From contig NZ_AXAY01000003.1 in assembly GCF_000473045.1 (NCBI RefSeq), positions 62,001-126,000 on the forward strand: a stretch of DNA of 64,000 nt. Reading direction: 5' to 3'. The notes beneath the pieces were generated by a model. That model ran no database searches, was not told where the DNA came from, and was given only the letters and a program-made list of their open reading frames with translations. The stretch comes from Bradyrhizobium sp. WSM3983 (GTDB taxonomy: Bacteria > Pseudomonadota > Alphaproteobacteria > Rhizobiales > Xanthobacteraceae). Positions 1 through 7,683 of this stretch are shown in pieces (positions within the stretch are counted from its first letter, which is position 1; each line of letters starts with the position of its first letter). The position numbers and the translations under genes are program-made.

Positions 1-2
1 GC

Positions 3-239
3 GAATGGGTGCAGGCGCACGGCGATCCCAGAGATCCAAAGGTCGATCCGGTCGATTGGGTCGAACGCATCCCGCTGTCGGAGACGCGCAACTACGTTCA
101 GCGCGTGATGGAGAACGTGCTGGTGTACCGCGCACGGTTCGAGGGCAGCGGTGCAGTCGCGGGCAAGAGCGACCAGCGCGTAGTGACGCAGGAAATCAGC
201 GCAGCGGCCCCCGTGGCAGCCGCAGCACCCGCTCCCTAG
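3..239 (+). CDS. C-terminal end of a soluble lytic murein transglycosylase (cut by window edge)
   Basis: Only the last 78 codons are visible, and the frame is open from the left edge. The stretch DWVERIPLSETRNYVQRV is the conserved block that closes the catalytic domain of Slt-type lytic transglycosylases, periplasmic enzymes that cleave peptidoglycan to anhydro-muropeptides. It is followed by a short Ala/Pro-rich tail, as is common in rhizobial homologues. The catalytic glutamate lies upstream of the window. Family call is good; the exact subfamily cannot be judged from the tail. Confidence 0.85.
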   Translation, partial: EWVQAHGDPRDPKVDPVDWVERIPLSETRNYVQRVMENVLVYRARFEGSGAVAGKSDQRVVTQEISAAAPVAAAAPAP

Positions 240-241
240 TT

Positions 242-268
242 GGCGCCGCCGGGGCTGGCCGCGGCGCC
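242..268 (+). terminator. possible transcription terminator after the transglycosylase
   Basis: GGCGCCGC at 242-249 pairs with GCGGCGCC at 261-268 around an 11-nt loop, just after the stop codon. There is no T-run, so it is a strong hairpin rather than a textbook intrinsic terminator. Confidence 0.4.
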
Positions 269-314
269 TGTGAGGTTACGTTGCTGCGGCTTCCACGCGA
301 GTGCAGTCGCGCAG

Positions 315-668
315 TCAGGTGTCACCTCCTTCCGTCGTGATCAGATCGCGACCGTCCAAGTATGCGCCGGTCAAGGCTCTCGCGAAGGCCCAGATCTGTG
401 TCGTGCAGCTCCAGCACGAGACGGCACTCAGGACCGCCAACATCTCGATCATGTTCCCAGCGCCGTTCCAGGCGGCCGGCTCTCCGCGCCCAAGCATCGA
501 CCACGGCATCAGCAGCGTCACGAGTTCGCCTCGGCGGTAGCAGTCATAGTCACAGTAGCGGCGCTGTGTCCGCACATGCCGGACATAGCCGGATCGGATC
601 GACCGCGAGCATGTGCTGCACGTCGCCGCGCATGATGGGGGTTCGTGATTGACCAGCACGAAGTTCAT
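315..668 (-). CDS. small Cys-rich hypothetical protein with CxxC-x18-CxxxC motif
   Basis: This is a 117-residue protein whose function I do not recognise. Near the N-terminus it reads FVLVNHEPP, then a pair C-x2-C and, 18 residues later, CDYDC, a spacing that suggests a small zinc ribbon. The start ATG at 668 overlaps the stop of the preceding gene as ATGA, so translation is probably coupled. The first 50 residues are clearly related to the upstream neighbour (shared FVLVN, SGY and YCDYxCY), which points to tandem duplication. The C-terminal 65 residues are more hydrophobic with no recognised domain. It is the last gene of the minus-strand cluster starting at 1507 or 1715. Confidence 0.65.
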   Translation of the reverse strand: MNFVLVNHEPPSCAATCSTCSRSIRSGYVRHVRTQRRYCDYDCYRRGELVTLLMPWSMLGRGEPAAWNGAGNMIEMLAVLSAVSCWSCTTQIWAFARALTGAYLDGRDLITTEGGDT

Positions 669-853
669 GAAGCCGCCCTCACGCGATCGTTCGCGAGGGC
701 CTCGCAGAACAACGCGTAGCACTGATAATCGCAGTACGGCAGACGGGTCGCGATCTCGCGGAGATAGCTGCCGCTGATCGGCTCGCAGCACTGCATGCAC
801 CACGCCTGCCGGAATGGGGTCCGGCCGTTCACCAGCACGAACGCGAATCTCAA
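665..853 (-). CDS. small Cys-rich hypothetical protein, paralogue of the next gene
   Basis: This is a 62-residue protein. I chose a TTG start at 853 because GGGAGGTG lies five bases upstream and because the following FVLVN then aligns with the start of its neighbour. A CMQCC group is followed 18 residues later by CDYQC, the same C-x2-C-x18-C-x3-C layout as the downstream gene. The start overlaps the stop of the secreted-protein gene by four bases (TTGA), and its own stop overlaps the next start (ATGA). Function unknown; zinc binding is inferred only from cysteine spacing. Confidence 0.65.
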   Translation of the reverse strand: MRFAFVLVNGRTPFRQAWCMQCCEPISGSYLREIATRLPYCDYQCYALFCEALANDRVRAAS

Positions 854-1242
854 GTGGCACCTCCCAAAGCGAAGCAGTAAACGCTGTCCAGCGGAGACAC
901 TGCAGGTGGTGGAGCGCAAAGATGGTTTCGGCCGTCCGGATTATCCCTGTTTCGTTCCACTTTTTGCGGCGGGACCGGAATGTATCTTCCGTCCTCCCTG
1001 CGCCGTGCATAGATCTGGCCGTCGATGTACTTGATATCGGTCGGATAGCAGTCAGCGCTGTTGCAGCAGCTGAGGCTCGGATTGTCCGGCATGTGCCAGG
1101 TCGAATAGAATTTTTCGTGCAGCCGCTGATCCTGGGGTGGGTGCTCGCGATGAACGGCGCCGTGTCCCGTCTCCTGCGCCTGGACCGTCGCGGTGGAGCA
1201 GAAGAGAACGATCGAGCACAAGAGCTTGCATGGGCGGTTCAA
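850..1242 (-). CDS. secreted Cys-containing hypothetical protein
   Basis: This is a 130-residue protein with an apparent Sec signal peptide (basic MNRPCK start, hydrophobic core, likely cleavage after VQA). The mature part has FYSTWHMPDNP, a CCNSADC cluster, an ARRREDGRY segment and a late Cys in HLCAPPP. Families with this pattern occur widely in Bradyrhizobium without known function. A periplasmic location with disulphides is inferred. It lies between a CxxC protein upstream (55-bp gap) and a TTGA-overlapping one downstream, so it probably belongs to the same transcript. Confidence 0.75.
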   Translation of the reverse strand: MNRPCKLLCSIVLFCSTATVQAQETGHGAVHREHPPQDQRLHEKFYSTWHMPDNPSLSCCNSADCYPTDIKYIDGQIYARRREDGRYIPVPPQKVERNRDNPDGRNHLCAPPPAVSPLDSVYCFALGGAT

Positions 1243-1297
1243 GACACGGGCTCCCAGGATCAGACCTTCGGAACGATGTCACCTCTCCAATTCAGCC

Positions 1298-1507
1298 TCA
1301 CGCGCACTGAGCCCGGAACAACCACCGACGGTCGCGTTCGCGGCGTGTGCGGAAGCGATCGACACACTTCTTGGAGCAGAGCGCGGTGCGCCACGAGTAG
1401 TAGCGGATCAAACCAAATTTGCTGCCACACACCCCACAGCCGTTGGCTGAAGAGCACCCTTTGGACCCGGATAGGCCACCCTCAGGAAGTGCCGATGTAT
1501 CGCACAT
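1298..1507 (-). CDS. small zinc-ribbon-like hypothetical protein
   Basis: This is a 69-residue basic protein. CGVC is followed 16 residues later by CSKKC, then by a highly charged tail (RFRTRRERDRRW). Start ATG at 1507 is preceded by GAGGGAG at good spacing. The C-x2-C-x16-C-x3-C layout matches the two other small Cys proteins downstream, although the remaining sequence is not obviously similar. A small nucleic-acid or zinc-binding protein is possible; nothing firmer can be said. Confidence 0.6.
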   Translation of the reverse strand: MCDTSALPEGGLSGSKGCSSANGCGVCGSKFGLIRYYSWRTALCSKKCVDRFRTRRERDRRWLFRAQCA

Positions 1508-1715
1508 TGTTATCTCCCTCGTTGTGTTGCTTGCGCTCTTGCTCGTTGGTTCCCTTCGAATTCGCGCGGGTAGCGGCTTGCCGCGATCGCTGCTGCGCGT
1601 CGAGAATTGCAGCCGCCTCGACCTTGGTTGTCCGCCTGTCGGTAAGACGCCCCGGCGGCAAGCTCGGACCAGGTTCTCGTACGCTCGCTGCGACTGACTG
1701 GTCCCGATTGGACAT
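1482..1715 (-). CDS. possible small hydrophilic hypothetical protein
   Basis: This is a 77-residue open frame, very hydrophilic and rich in Arg, Gln, Asn and Ser, with no Cys or membrane segment. Its end overlaps the start of the next minus-strand gene by 26 bases. The ribosome binding site is weak, so it may be a spurious frame. I list it because it is collinear with the cluster and its composition is protein-like. Confidence 0.3.
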   Translation of the reverse strand: MSNRDQSVAASVREPGPSLPPGRLTDRRTTKVEAAAILDAQQRSRQAATRANSKGTNEQERKQHNEGDNNVRYIGTS

Positions 1716-1790
1716 GAGCCTAGCCCGCCGGGCACGAGGCGCTCAATTGTACGGAGGTAAACGGCCGACATGATTAGGAATGAAGGAGCT

Positions 1791-1802
1791 AAACCTAGGT
1801 TT
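1791..1802. promoter_or_regulatory. 12-bp palindrome AAACCTAGGTTT in the 333-bp gap before the kinase
   Basis: The gap 1716-2048 separates the minus-strand small-gene cluster from the plus-strand kinase, so it must hold both promoters. I see no convincing gene in it; several short frames have poor composition. The one clear element is the perfect palindrome AAACCTAGGTTT. The related octamers AACCTAAG and CTTAGGTT recur around the end of the response regulator gene, so an operator for this signalling cluster is plausible but unproven. Confidence 0.3.
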
Positions 1803-2048
1803 ATCCGTACTCGCCCGGGGCTCCTGCGCTGACTCATGTTCAACGAGACGGCGCACGATGCTCCGGCTGCACGGTCACCGTGAAAACCTTGCTGGCACGG
1901 CTGACTTGACGCGCCGCGATGGCCGGGGCGGCGATCGGTCCGTTCAAAGGCGAACCTCATAACGGCCATCCGACTGAGGCCGGAATTGCTCCTCTCGCGG
2001 CAACGTGCTCTACTCGCGTTCACGCAGAGAGTGCCGGGAGCGCCTGCG

Positions 2049-4031
2049 ATGAAGCCAGGCCGGGCAGCGACGTTCGGGAAGTCAGCCGCGCAATTCCTCG
2101 TCGGCTGCGTCAGGCAAACTGTCACCGTTAAGCCGCGCACCGAACCCGATGGCGGCTTGCTCGAGGCGGTCAAGCAGTGGCAGCAAGTCTTCGAGCACAA
2201 TCCGGTCATGTACTTCATGGTCGATCCGGCCGGAACCGTGATCAACGTGAACACGTTCGGCGCCGCGCAACTGGGCTATACGACCGCCGAGTTGATCGGC
2301 CGATCGGTGCTGGATGTCTTCTTCGAGGAAGATCGCGACTTTGTCCGCGCGTGCGTTGCGCTGTGCCTTGAGACCGTCGATCAGTCCCACACCTGGGAGA
2401 TCCGGAAGGTGCGCAAGGATGGCTCGGTGCTATGGGTGCGCGAGAACGCCAAGACCATGCTGCGGGCCGATGGCGGGCCAATCGTGCTGGTCGCCTGCGA
2501 GAACATCACCGAGCGCAAGGAAGCGGAGAATGCTCTGCGACAGAGCGAGGCTTATCTCGCCCAGGCGCAGGAATTGAGCCACACCGGCAGTTTCGGCTGG
2601 AGGGCCGCAACCGGCGAGATCACATGGTCCAAGGAGACCTATCGCATCTTCCAATGCGATGAGGGGACCAAGCCGCAGATTCCGGTCATGCTCCAGCGAA
2701 TCCATCCGGAGGACCGACTCGCGGTGCAACAGACCACGGGTCGGGCGGCGCGCGAGGGAGAAGACTACGACCACGAATATCGGCTCCTGATGCCCGACGG
2801 CTCCATCAAGTACGTCCGAGCAGTGGCCCGGGCCATGCGAGATTCCGGCGGTCGCGTGGAGTTCGTTGGATCGGTGACCGACATCACGGCGACCAAAGAG
2901 GCAGAGCGCAGGCTGCGTGAGAGCGAGCAGCGCTTTCGCGCCTATGCCGAAACCGCGTCTGACTGGTTCTGGGAGACGGGGCCAGACCACCGCGTGACCG
3001 TAATATCCGAACACTCCGATACCGTTACCGCCCCCGCGGGCCTGATCGGGCTCACCCGTTGGGACATTGCCCCGGACGCCGATCTCGAGCCGGAAAAATG
3101 GCGACAACATCGGGCAGCGCTCGACGCCCACACCGCGTTCCGCGACTTGGTGTATCGCAGCAAGGACCGCAACGGGCAGCCGATCTATGTCCGGACCAGC
3201 GGCAAGCCGTTCTTCGATGCCAACGGGAATTTTCTGGGCTATCGTGGCGTCTGCACCGACGTGACCGCGGCCATCCGGGCCGATCAGGCCGAAGACGCGT
3301 TGCGCAAGGCCCAGGCCGAGCTCGCCCATGTTACGCGCGTCACGACACTGGGCGAACTGACCGCTTCAATCGCGCATGAAATCAACCAGCCCCTCGCTGC
3401 AGTGATCGCAAACGCCGACGCCTGCCTTGCGTGGCTGCAGCGCAGTCCGCCAGATCTCAAGGCGGCGGGCCGCTCCGTGGAGTGGATCATCGAGGACGGC
3501 AAGCGTGCCAGCGACGTGATCCGTCACGTTCGGGCGCTCGCCAAACGGACCGAAATCGAGATGGTTCCGCTCGACGCAAACTTGGTCGTGCGCGAGGCCG
3601 TCGCGCTCGTACAGCGCGAGATGGCCAGCCACGCCGTGTCGGTGCGAATGGAGCTATCGTCGGCCATGCCCAAAATCTTTGGCGATCGGATCCAACTGCA
3701 GCAGGTCCTGATCAACCTGATCATGAACGGGATCGAGGCCATGGAAGACGTCCATGACCGCCCGCGCGAGCTGGCGATCCGCTCAGCAGCGGATGGCGAG
3801 GGCGCGATGCTGGTGAGCGTCGCCGACTGCGGCGTTGGCATCGATGAACAGGCGATAGACCGCCTGTTCACGCCGTTCTTCACCACGAAGTCCGGCGGCA
3901 TGGGCATGGGGCTGTCGATCTGCCGCTCCATTATCGAGACCCATGGCGGACGACTTTCCGCCGCTCCGAACCAGTCGGGCGGCGCGACTTTTCAGATCAC
4001 CCTGCCCCTCCATCGCGAGGAAGCATCGTGA
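2049..4031 (+). CDS. PAS-domain sensor histidine kinase (FixL-like organisation)
   Basis: This is a 660-residue protein with no transmembrane segment, so probably a cytoplasmic sensor. Three PAS regions follow one another (roughly residues 35-160, 170-290 and 295-420), then a HisKA domain with [12 protein letters not shown] (His443), an N box near [12 protein letters not shown], a G1 box DCGVGID and a G2 box GMGMGLS. The start at 2049 has GGGAG eight bases upstream; a TTG at 1986 is less likely. It overlaps the response regulator gene by four bases (ATCGTGACC, GTG start). The organisation recalls FixL, NodV and NwsA, but the PAS domains show no certain haem or other ligand, so the signal is unknown. 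Confidence 0.93.
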   Translation: MKPGRAATFGKSAAQFLVGCVRQTVTVKPRTEPDGGLLEAVKQWQQVFEHNPVMYFMVDPAGTVINVNTFGAAQLGYTTAELIGRSVLDVFFEEDRDFVRACVALCLETVDQSHTWEIRKVRKDGSVLWVRENAKTMLRADGGPIVLVACENITERKEAENALRQSEAYLAQAQELSHTGSFGWRAATGEITWSKETYRIFQCDEGTKPQIPVMLQRIHPEDRLAVQQTTGRAAREGEDYDHEYRLLMPDGSIKYVRAVARAMRDSGGRVEFVGSVTDITATKEAERRLRESEQRFRAYAETASDWFWETGPDHRVTVISEHSDTVTAPAGLIGLTRWDIAPDADLEPEKWRQHRAALDAHTAFRDLVYRSKDRNGQPIYVRTSGKPFFDANGNFLGYRGVCTDVTAAIRADQAEDALRKAQAELAHVTRVTTLGELTASIAHEINQPLAAVIANADACLAWLQRSPPDLKAAGRSVEWIIEDGKRASDVIRHVRALAKRTEIEMVPLDANLVVREAVALVQREMASHAVSVRMELSSAMPKIFGDRIQLQQVLINLIMNGIEAMEDVHDRPRELAIRSAADGEGAMLVSVADCGVGIDEQAIDRLFTPFFTTKSGGMGMGLSICRSIIETHGGRLSAAPNQSGGATFQITLPLHREEAS

Positions 4032-4699
4032 CCGAGCGCTTGGAGCCTTCACCGCCGCAGGAGAACGCCGATCAGCCGATCGTCTTCATCGTCGACGACG
4101 ACGCCTCCATGCGCCGTGCGCTCACCAACCTTTTCGAGTCGGTCGGCCTCAAGGTCGAAGCGTTCGGCTCGGCGCCGCAGCTGCTCCATGCCAAGCCGCC
4201 ACAAGTGCCCAGTTGCCTCGTGCTCGACATCCGCCTGCCCGGAGCCAGCGGCCTTGACCTGCAGTCCGATCTTGCCAAGGCAGATATCCACACGCCTATC
4301 ATCTTCATTACCGGTCACGCCGATATTCCCATGACCGTTCGGGCCATGAAAGGCGGCGCGATCGATTTCCTGACCAAGCCGGTCCGCGACCAGGACATCC
4401 TGGACGCAGTCCAGGCCGCGATCGAGCGAGACCGCAAGCGTCGAGATTTCAATAAGACGGTCTTGAACGTCAGATCACGCTTCGAGTCGCTCAGCTCGCG
4501 GGAGCGGGACGTATTGGCACTGGTGACATCCGGTCTGATGAACAAGCAAGTGGCCGCCCAACTCGGATTGGCGGAAATCACCGTCAAGATCTATCGCGGC
4601 AACATCATGCGCAAAATGGGCGCGAAGTCCCTGGCCGACCTCGTGAGAATGAGTGAGGCGCTCGGGATTCGGCCCAGCCGGTCCGACGCACAAACCTAA
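4028..4699 (+). CDS. FixJ-class response regulator (receiver + LuxR-type HTH)
   Basis: This is a 223-residue protein. An N-terminal receiver has the acidic cluster IVDDD, phospho-acceptor Asp67 in LDIRLPG, a Thr in ITGHAD and the conserved Lys in LTKPV. The C-terminal LuxR/NarL helix-turn-helix starts at [12 protein letters not shown]. The GTG start lies inside the last codons of the kinase gene, giving a four-base overlap and tight coupling. It is the obvious partner of that kinase. The target genes are unknown; the AACCTAAG-type repeats nearby are candidates for its binding site. Confidence 0.93.
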   Translation: MTERLEPSPPQENADQPIVFIVDDDASMRRALTNLFESVGLKVEAFGSAPQLLHAKPPQVPSCLVLDIRLPGASGLDLQSDLAKADIHTPIIFITGHADIPMTVRAMKGGAIDFLTKPVRDQDILDAVQAAIERDRKRRDFNKTVLNVRSRFESLSSRERDVLALVTSGLMNKQVAAQLGLAEITVKIYRGNIMRKMGAKSLADLVRMSEALGIRPSRSDAQT

Positions 4700-4748
4700 G
4701 TATGAGTTTGCAACGGTGAGTGGCAGGTCCATCTTGCGTTCTTAGGTT
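4693..4748. promoter_or_regulatory. inverted octamers AACCTAAG / CTTAGGTT
   Basis: AACCTAAG at 4693-4700 runs through the stop codon of the regulator gene, and its exact complement CTTAGGTT is at 4741-4748, before the next gene. The half-sites resemble the palindrome at 1791-1802. They could be an operator or, less likely with a 40-nt loop, an RNA hairpin. Confidence 0.3.
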
Positions 4749-4794
4749 GGGCCGTAGCGACGGCAAGCGTAATCCCGGGCGAGGAGCAGACGTC

Positions 4795-5178
4795 TTGTCA
4801 GCGGCTTCGGTCATTTCGGTGCTTGACGATGACCCCTATGTGCGGGCGGCGATCAACAATCTCCTGGAATCGCGCGGGTATATCGTCCACACATTCGCTT
4901 CCGCCGAAGAATTCTTGAGCTCGACCGACTCCAGCCTTACCTCCTGCATCGTCGCCGACGTGCAGATGCCGATTAAGACTGGAATCGATCTGTTGACGCA
5001 GATGCGCGCGCAGGGTTCGGCTGCGCCGTTCATCTTGATCACAGCTTTCCCGGATGAGAGCGTTCGTATGCGTGCGCTCAAAGCCGGGGCAATCTGTTTT
5101 CTCGGCAAGCCGTTCGCCACCGCAGAGTTGATCCAATGCCTGGAGCGGGCGCTGGCCGCGCGCTTCACTCCACCTTGA
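4795..5178 (+). CDS. stand-alone receiver-domain response regulator
   Basis: This is a 127-residue single receiver domain: acidic cluster LDDDP near residue 11, phospho-acceptor Asp55 in VADVQMP, a Thr in LITAF, and Lys105 in LGKPF. There is no output domain. I chose the TTG at 4795 because GAGGAG lies eight bases upstream; earlier in-frame starts would add a non-conserved tail. It follows the FixJ-class regulator by 95 bp and could act as a phosphate sink or modulator for the same kinase. Its end overlaps the convergent transporter gene by 14 bp. Confidence 0.88.
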   Translation: MSAASVISVLDDDPYVRAAINNLLESRGYIVHTFASAEEFLSSTDSSLTSCIVADVQMPIKTGIDLLTQMRAQGSAAPFILITAFPDESVRMRALKAGAICFLGKPFATAELIQCLERALAARFTPP

Positions 5179-6136
5179 TGTTCGCTGCCTTGATGATCGG
5201 CCACCATTTGGCGATCTCTGCTTTCTGCCGCGCACCGAGCGCCTCCGGGGTGAACTGATCCTTGGGCGTCATCTCCAGGCCCTGGCTTTCGAGCTGCTTC
5301 TTCACGGCGGGATCGTTCAGTGCTTCCACGGCGGCCGCATTGAGCTTGGTGACGATCTCCTTCGGCGTGCCCTTCGGCACCCACAGGCCCGACCACAGCG
5401 TCATGTTGAAGCCCTTCAGGCCCGCTTCATCCGCAGTCGGGATGTCTGGCGCCGAGGCCAGGCGCTTGTCGTCGGTGATGGCGTAGGCGCGGATGGTACC
5501 GGCGCGGACCTGGTTGATGGAGTTGGAGGTCTGGTCGACGATGACGTCGATCTGGCCGGCGATCAGATCGTTCAGCGCGGGCGCTGTGCCGCGATACGGC
5601 ACGTATTGCAGCTTGATACCGGAGACGCTCTCGAAATAGACGCCGGCGATGTGGCTGCCGGAGCCGGCCCCGGCCGTGCCGGCCGTCGGCGGCGACGGCC
5701 GCGATTTCAGCCATTCCAGCAACTCTTTCAGAGACGTCGCTGGCACCGCGTTCTTGCTGACCACGATCATCGGGTTGCTCGGCAGCAGCACCACCGGTTC
5801 GAGATCGGCGACGAGGTCATAATTGAGCTTGTAGACGGCGCCGTTGGCGACGTGGGTGCCGAGATGGCCGAAGGAGATGGTGTAGCCGTCCGGCGCCGAA
5901 TGCACGGCACGGCCGACGCCGATCGAGCCGCCGGCACCGGTGACGTTCTCGATCACCAGGGGCTGGCCGAGCGACACCCGCATCCGCTCAGCGAGCACGC
6001 GCGCCATCGCATCCGACGGGCCGCCGGCCGCGAAGGGAACGATGATGGTGATGGGGTGTGTCGGATAATCGTCGGCGCGCGCGGCGCCGGTGAGAGCGAG
6101 AATACCGAACAGCCCGGCCCAGATGGCCTTCTTCAT
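5165..6136 (-). CDS. TctC/Bug-family tricarboxylate transporter substrate-binding protein
   Basis: This is a 323-residue periplasmic protein. A Sec signal peptide (MKKAIWAGLFGILALTGAARA) precedes DDYPTHPITIIVPFAAGG, the typical opening of Bug receptors, and the typical P-SAPDGYT motif follows. The start at 6136 has GGGAGA upstream. Such proteins normally serve a TctAB membrane pair, but no tctA or tctB lies beside it, so it is an orphan receptor, as is common for the large Bug families of beta- and alphaproteobacteria. The ligand (a carboxylate) cannot be predicted. Confidence 0.92.
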   Translation of the reverse strand: MKKAIWAGLFGILALTGAARADDYPTHPITIIVPFAAGGPSDAMARVLAERMRVSLGQPLVIENVTGAGGSIGVGRAVHSAPDGYTISFGHLGTHVANGAVYKLNYDLVADLEPVVLLPSNPMIVVSKNAVPATSLKELLEWLKSRPSPPTAGTAGAGSGSHIAGVYFESVSGIKLQYVPYRGTAPALNDLIAGQIDVIVDQTSNSINQVRAGTIRAYAITDDKRLASAPDIPTADEAGLKGFNMTLWSGLWVPKGTPKEIVTKLNAAAVEALNDPAVKKQLESQGLEMTPKDQFTPEALGARQKAEIAKWWPIIKAANIKVE

Positions 6137-6170
6137 TGTGGTCTCCCCGACGATGTTCTTGTTCCTTTCA

Positions 6171-6300
6171 CCTCTCCCCGCTTGCGGGGAGAGGTCGGAA
6201 TTCGCGCGTAGCGCGGATTTAGGGTGACGGGGGACTCTCCGCAAATCCAACTTCCACCGTCTCCGCGGAGACTCCCCCCTCCCCGCAAGCGGGGCGAAGG
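6171..6300. repeat. palindromic intergenic repeat element
   Basis: The gap between two minus-strand genes is filled by GC-rich dyads. CCTCTCCCCGC at 6171-6181 meets GCGGGGAGAGG at 6184-6194. A related dyad CCCCGCAAGCGGGG is at 6281-6294, and CTCCGCGGAG at 6261-6270. This is the usual look of short dispersed rhizobial palindromes, and it may also end transcription of the threonine synthase gene region. Confidence 0.6.
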
Positions 6301-6307
6301 AGACGAT

Positions 6308-7549
6308 CTAGAACTGCGTGTAGTCAATCGGCTTGTGGCGATCGAGCGTGCGGGTGACCGGCGGCAGCGGGTATTTCAGGCCGGTCGCGCAGTTGAACAG
6401 CATCACGCGGTCGGTCTTGCTGACGCGGCCGTCGGCGAGGCTTTCCTTGTAGGCGGCGTAGGTCGCGGCGCCCTCCGGGCACAGCAGCAGCCCCTCCTCG
6501 CGCGCGACCTCGTTCAGCGCCGCCGAGATCTTGTCGTCGTCGACCGCAATGGCAAAACCCTTGCTCTCGCGCACGGCGCGCAGGATCAGGAAATCGCCGA
6601 TCGCCTGCGGCACGCGGATGCCCGACGCGATGGTGTGGGCGTCCTCCCAGCGCGTCGCATGCTCGGTGCCGGCTTCATAGGCCCGCACCATCGGCGCGCA
6701 GCCGGAGGCCTGTACCGCGACCATGCGCGGACGCTTTGAGCCGATGAAGCCGATCTTCTCGAGCTCGTCAAAAGCCTTCCACATGCCGATCAGGCCGGTG
6801 CCGCCGCCGGTCGGATAGAAGATCACGTCGGGCACGTCCCAGCCGAGCTGCTCGGCAAGCTCGAGACCCATCGTCTTCTTGCCTTCGATGCGGTACGGCT
6901 CCTTCAGTGTCGAGGTGTCGAACCAGCCGACTTTTGCTTTTCCTTCGCCGACGATCTTTCCGCAATCGTCGATATAGCCGTTGACGCGGTAGACGGTCGC
7001 GCCCTGCAGCTCGATCTCGCTGACATTGACCTCCGGCGTATCGGCGGGGCAGAAGATCGTGGTCTTGATGCCGCAGGACGTGGCATAGGCCGCAAGCGCC
7101 GCACCGGCATTGCCGTTGGTCGGCATCGCCATGTGCTTGATGCCGAGCGCCTTGCCCATCGACACCGCCATCACCAGGCCGCGCGCCTTGAACGAGCCGG
7201 TCGGCAGGCGTCCCTCATCCTTCACGATGATTTCGCCGCCGTCGAGCTTCTTGCCGAGCTTCGGCAGCCGGATCAGCGGTGTGGTAACTTCACCGAGCGA
7301 AACGATGTCTTTGCATTTGCGCACCGGCAGCAGTTCGCGATAGCGCCACATGTCGGCGGGGCGCTGGCTTAGCGCGTCCTTGGTCAGCGCCTTCTTCACG
7401 CCGGCGAGGTCGTAACGCACCAGCAGCGGCTTGCCGGCCTTGGAGAGATTGTGGACCTGGTCGGCCCCGTAGTGATCGCCTTCCATCGCGCATTCGAGAT
7501 GCGTGACGAAGGTTGGCCGTTCGATGGTGAGGTTGTCGTTGTCGTGCAT
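6308..7549 (-). CDS. thrC: threonine synthase (PLP-dependent)
   Basis: This is a 413-residue fold-type II PLP enzyme. It converts O-phosphohomoserine to threonine. The PLP-lysine motif lies in GRLPTGSFKARG, the phosphate-binding loop in PTNGNAGAALAAYA, and the glycine loop in YPTGGGTGLIGMWKAF. The final segment reads FNCATGLKYPLP. The start MHDNDN at 7549 is preferred over a longer frame with a basic non-conserved tail. Related threonine dehydratases share the fold, but the NCATGLKYP end favours threonine synthase. It stands alone, away from hom or thrB. Confidence 0.88.
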   Translation of the reverse strand: MHDNDNLTIERPTFVTHLECAMEGDHYGADQVHNLSKAGKPLLVRYDLAGVKKALTKDALSQRPADMWRYRELLPVRKCKDIVSLGEVTTPLIRLPKLGKKLDGGEIIVKDEGRLPTGSFKARGLVMAVSMGKALGIKHMAMPTNGNAGAALAAYATSCGIKTTIFCPADTPEVNVSEIELQGATVYRVNGYIDDCGKIVGEGKAKVGWFDTSTLKEPYRIEGKKTMGLELAEQLGWDVPDVIFYPTGGGTGLIGMWKAFDELEKIGFIGSKRPRMVAVQASGCAPMVRAYEAGTEHATRWEDAHTIASGIRVPQAIGDFLILRAVRESKGFAIAVDDDKISAALNEVAREEGLLLCPEGAATYAAYKESLADGRVSKTDRVMLFNCATGLKYPLPPVTRTLDRHKPIDYTQF

Positions 7550-7592
7550 GGGGTTGGCCCTCTTTCTTTTTCTAGCGTGTTTGACTGCCTGC

Positions 7593-7658
7593 CCCGTCAC
7601 CCTTCGAGGCTCGTTCAGTGTTGCGCGCAACGCTTTGCTCGCACCTCAGGATGACGGG
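7593..7658. repeat. dispersed inverted-repeat element (copy 1)
   Basis: CCCGTCA at 7593-7599 mirrors TGACGGG at 7652-7658, with a central perfect palindrome GTTGCGCGCAAC at 7620-7631. The words CCTTCGAGGC and CTCAGGATGA resemble those in the element at 18778-18885, which suggests one repeat family. Confidence 0.55.
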
Positions 7659-7683
7659 TCGGGGACAGCGCCGCGTTCTCCCG

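Noticed and set aside
1298..2254. Full 318-codon minus-strand frame as one protein
   Set aside because: Only the last 69 codons look like a protein; the rest overlaps the start of the kinase and lacks a plausible ribosome site.
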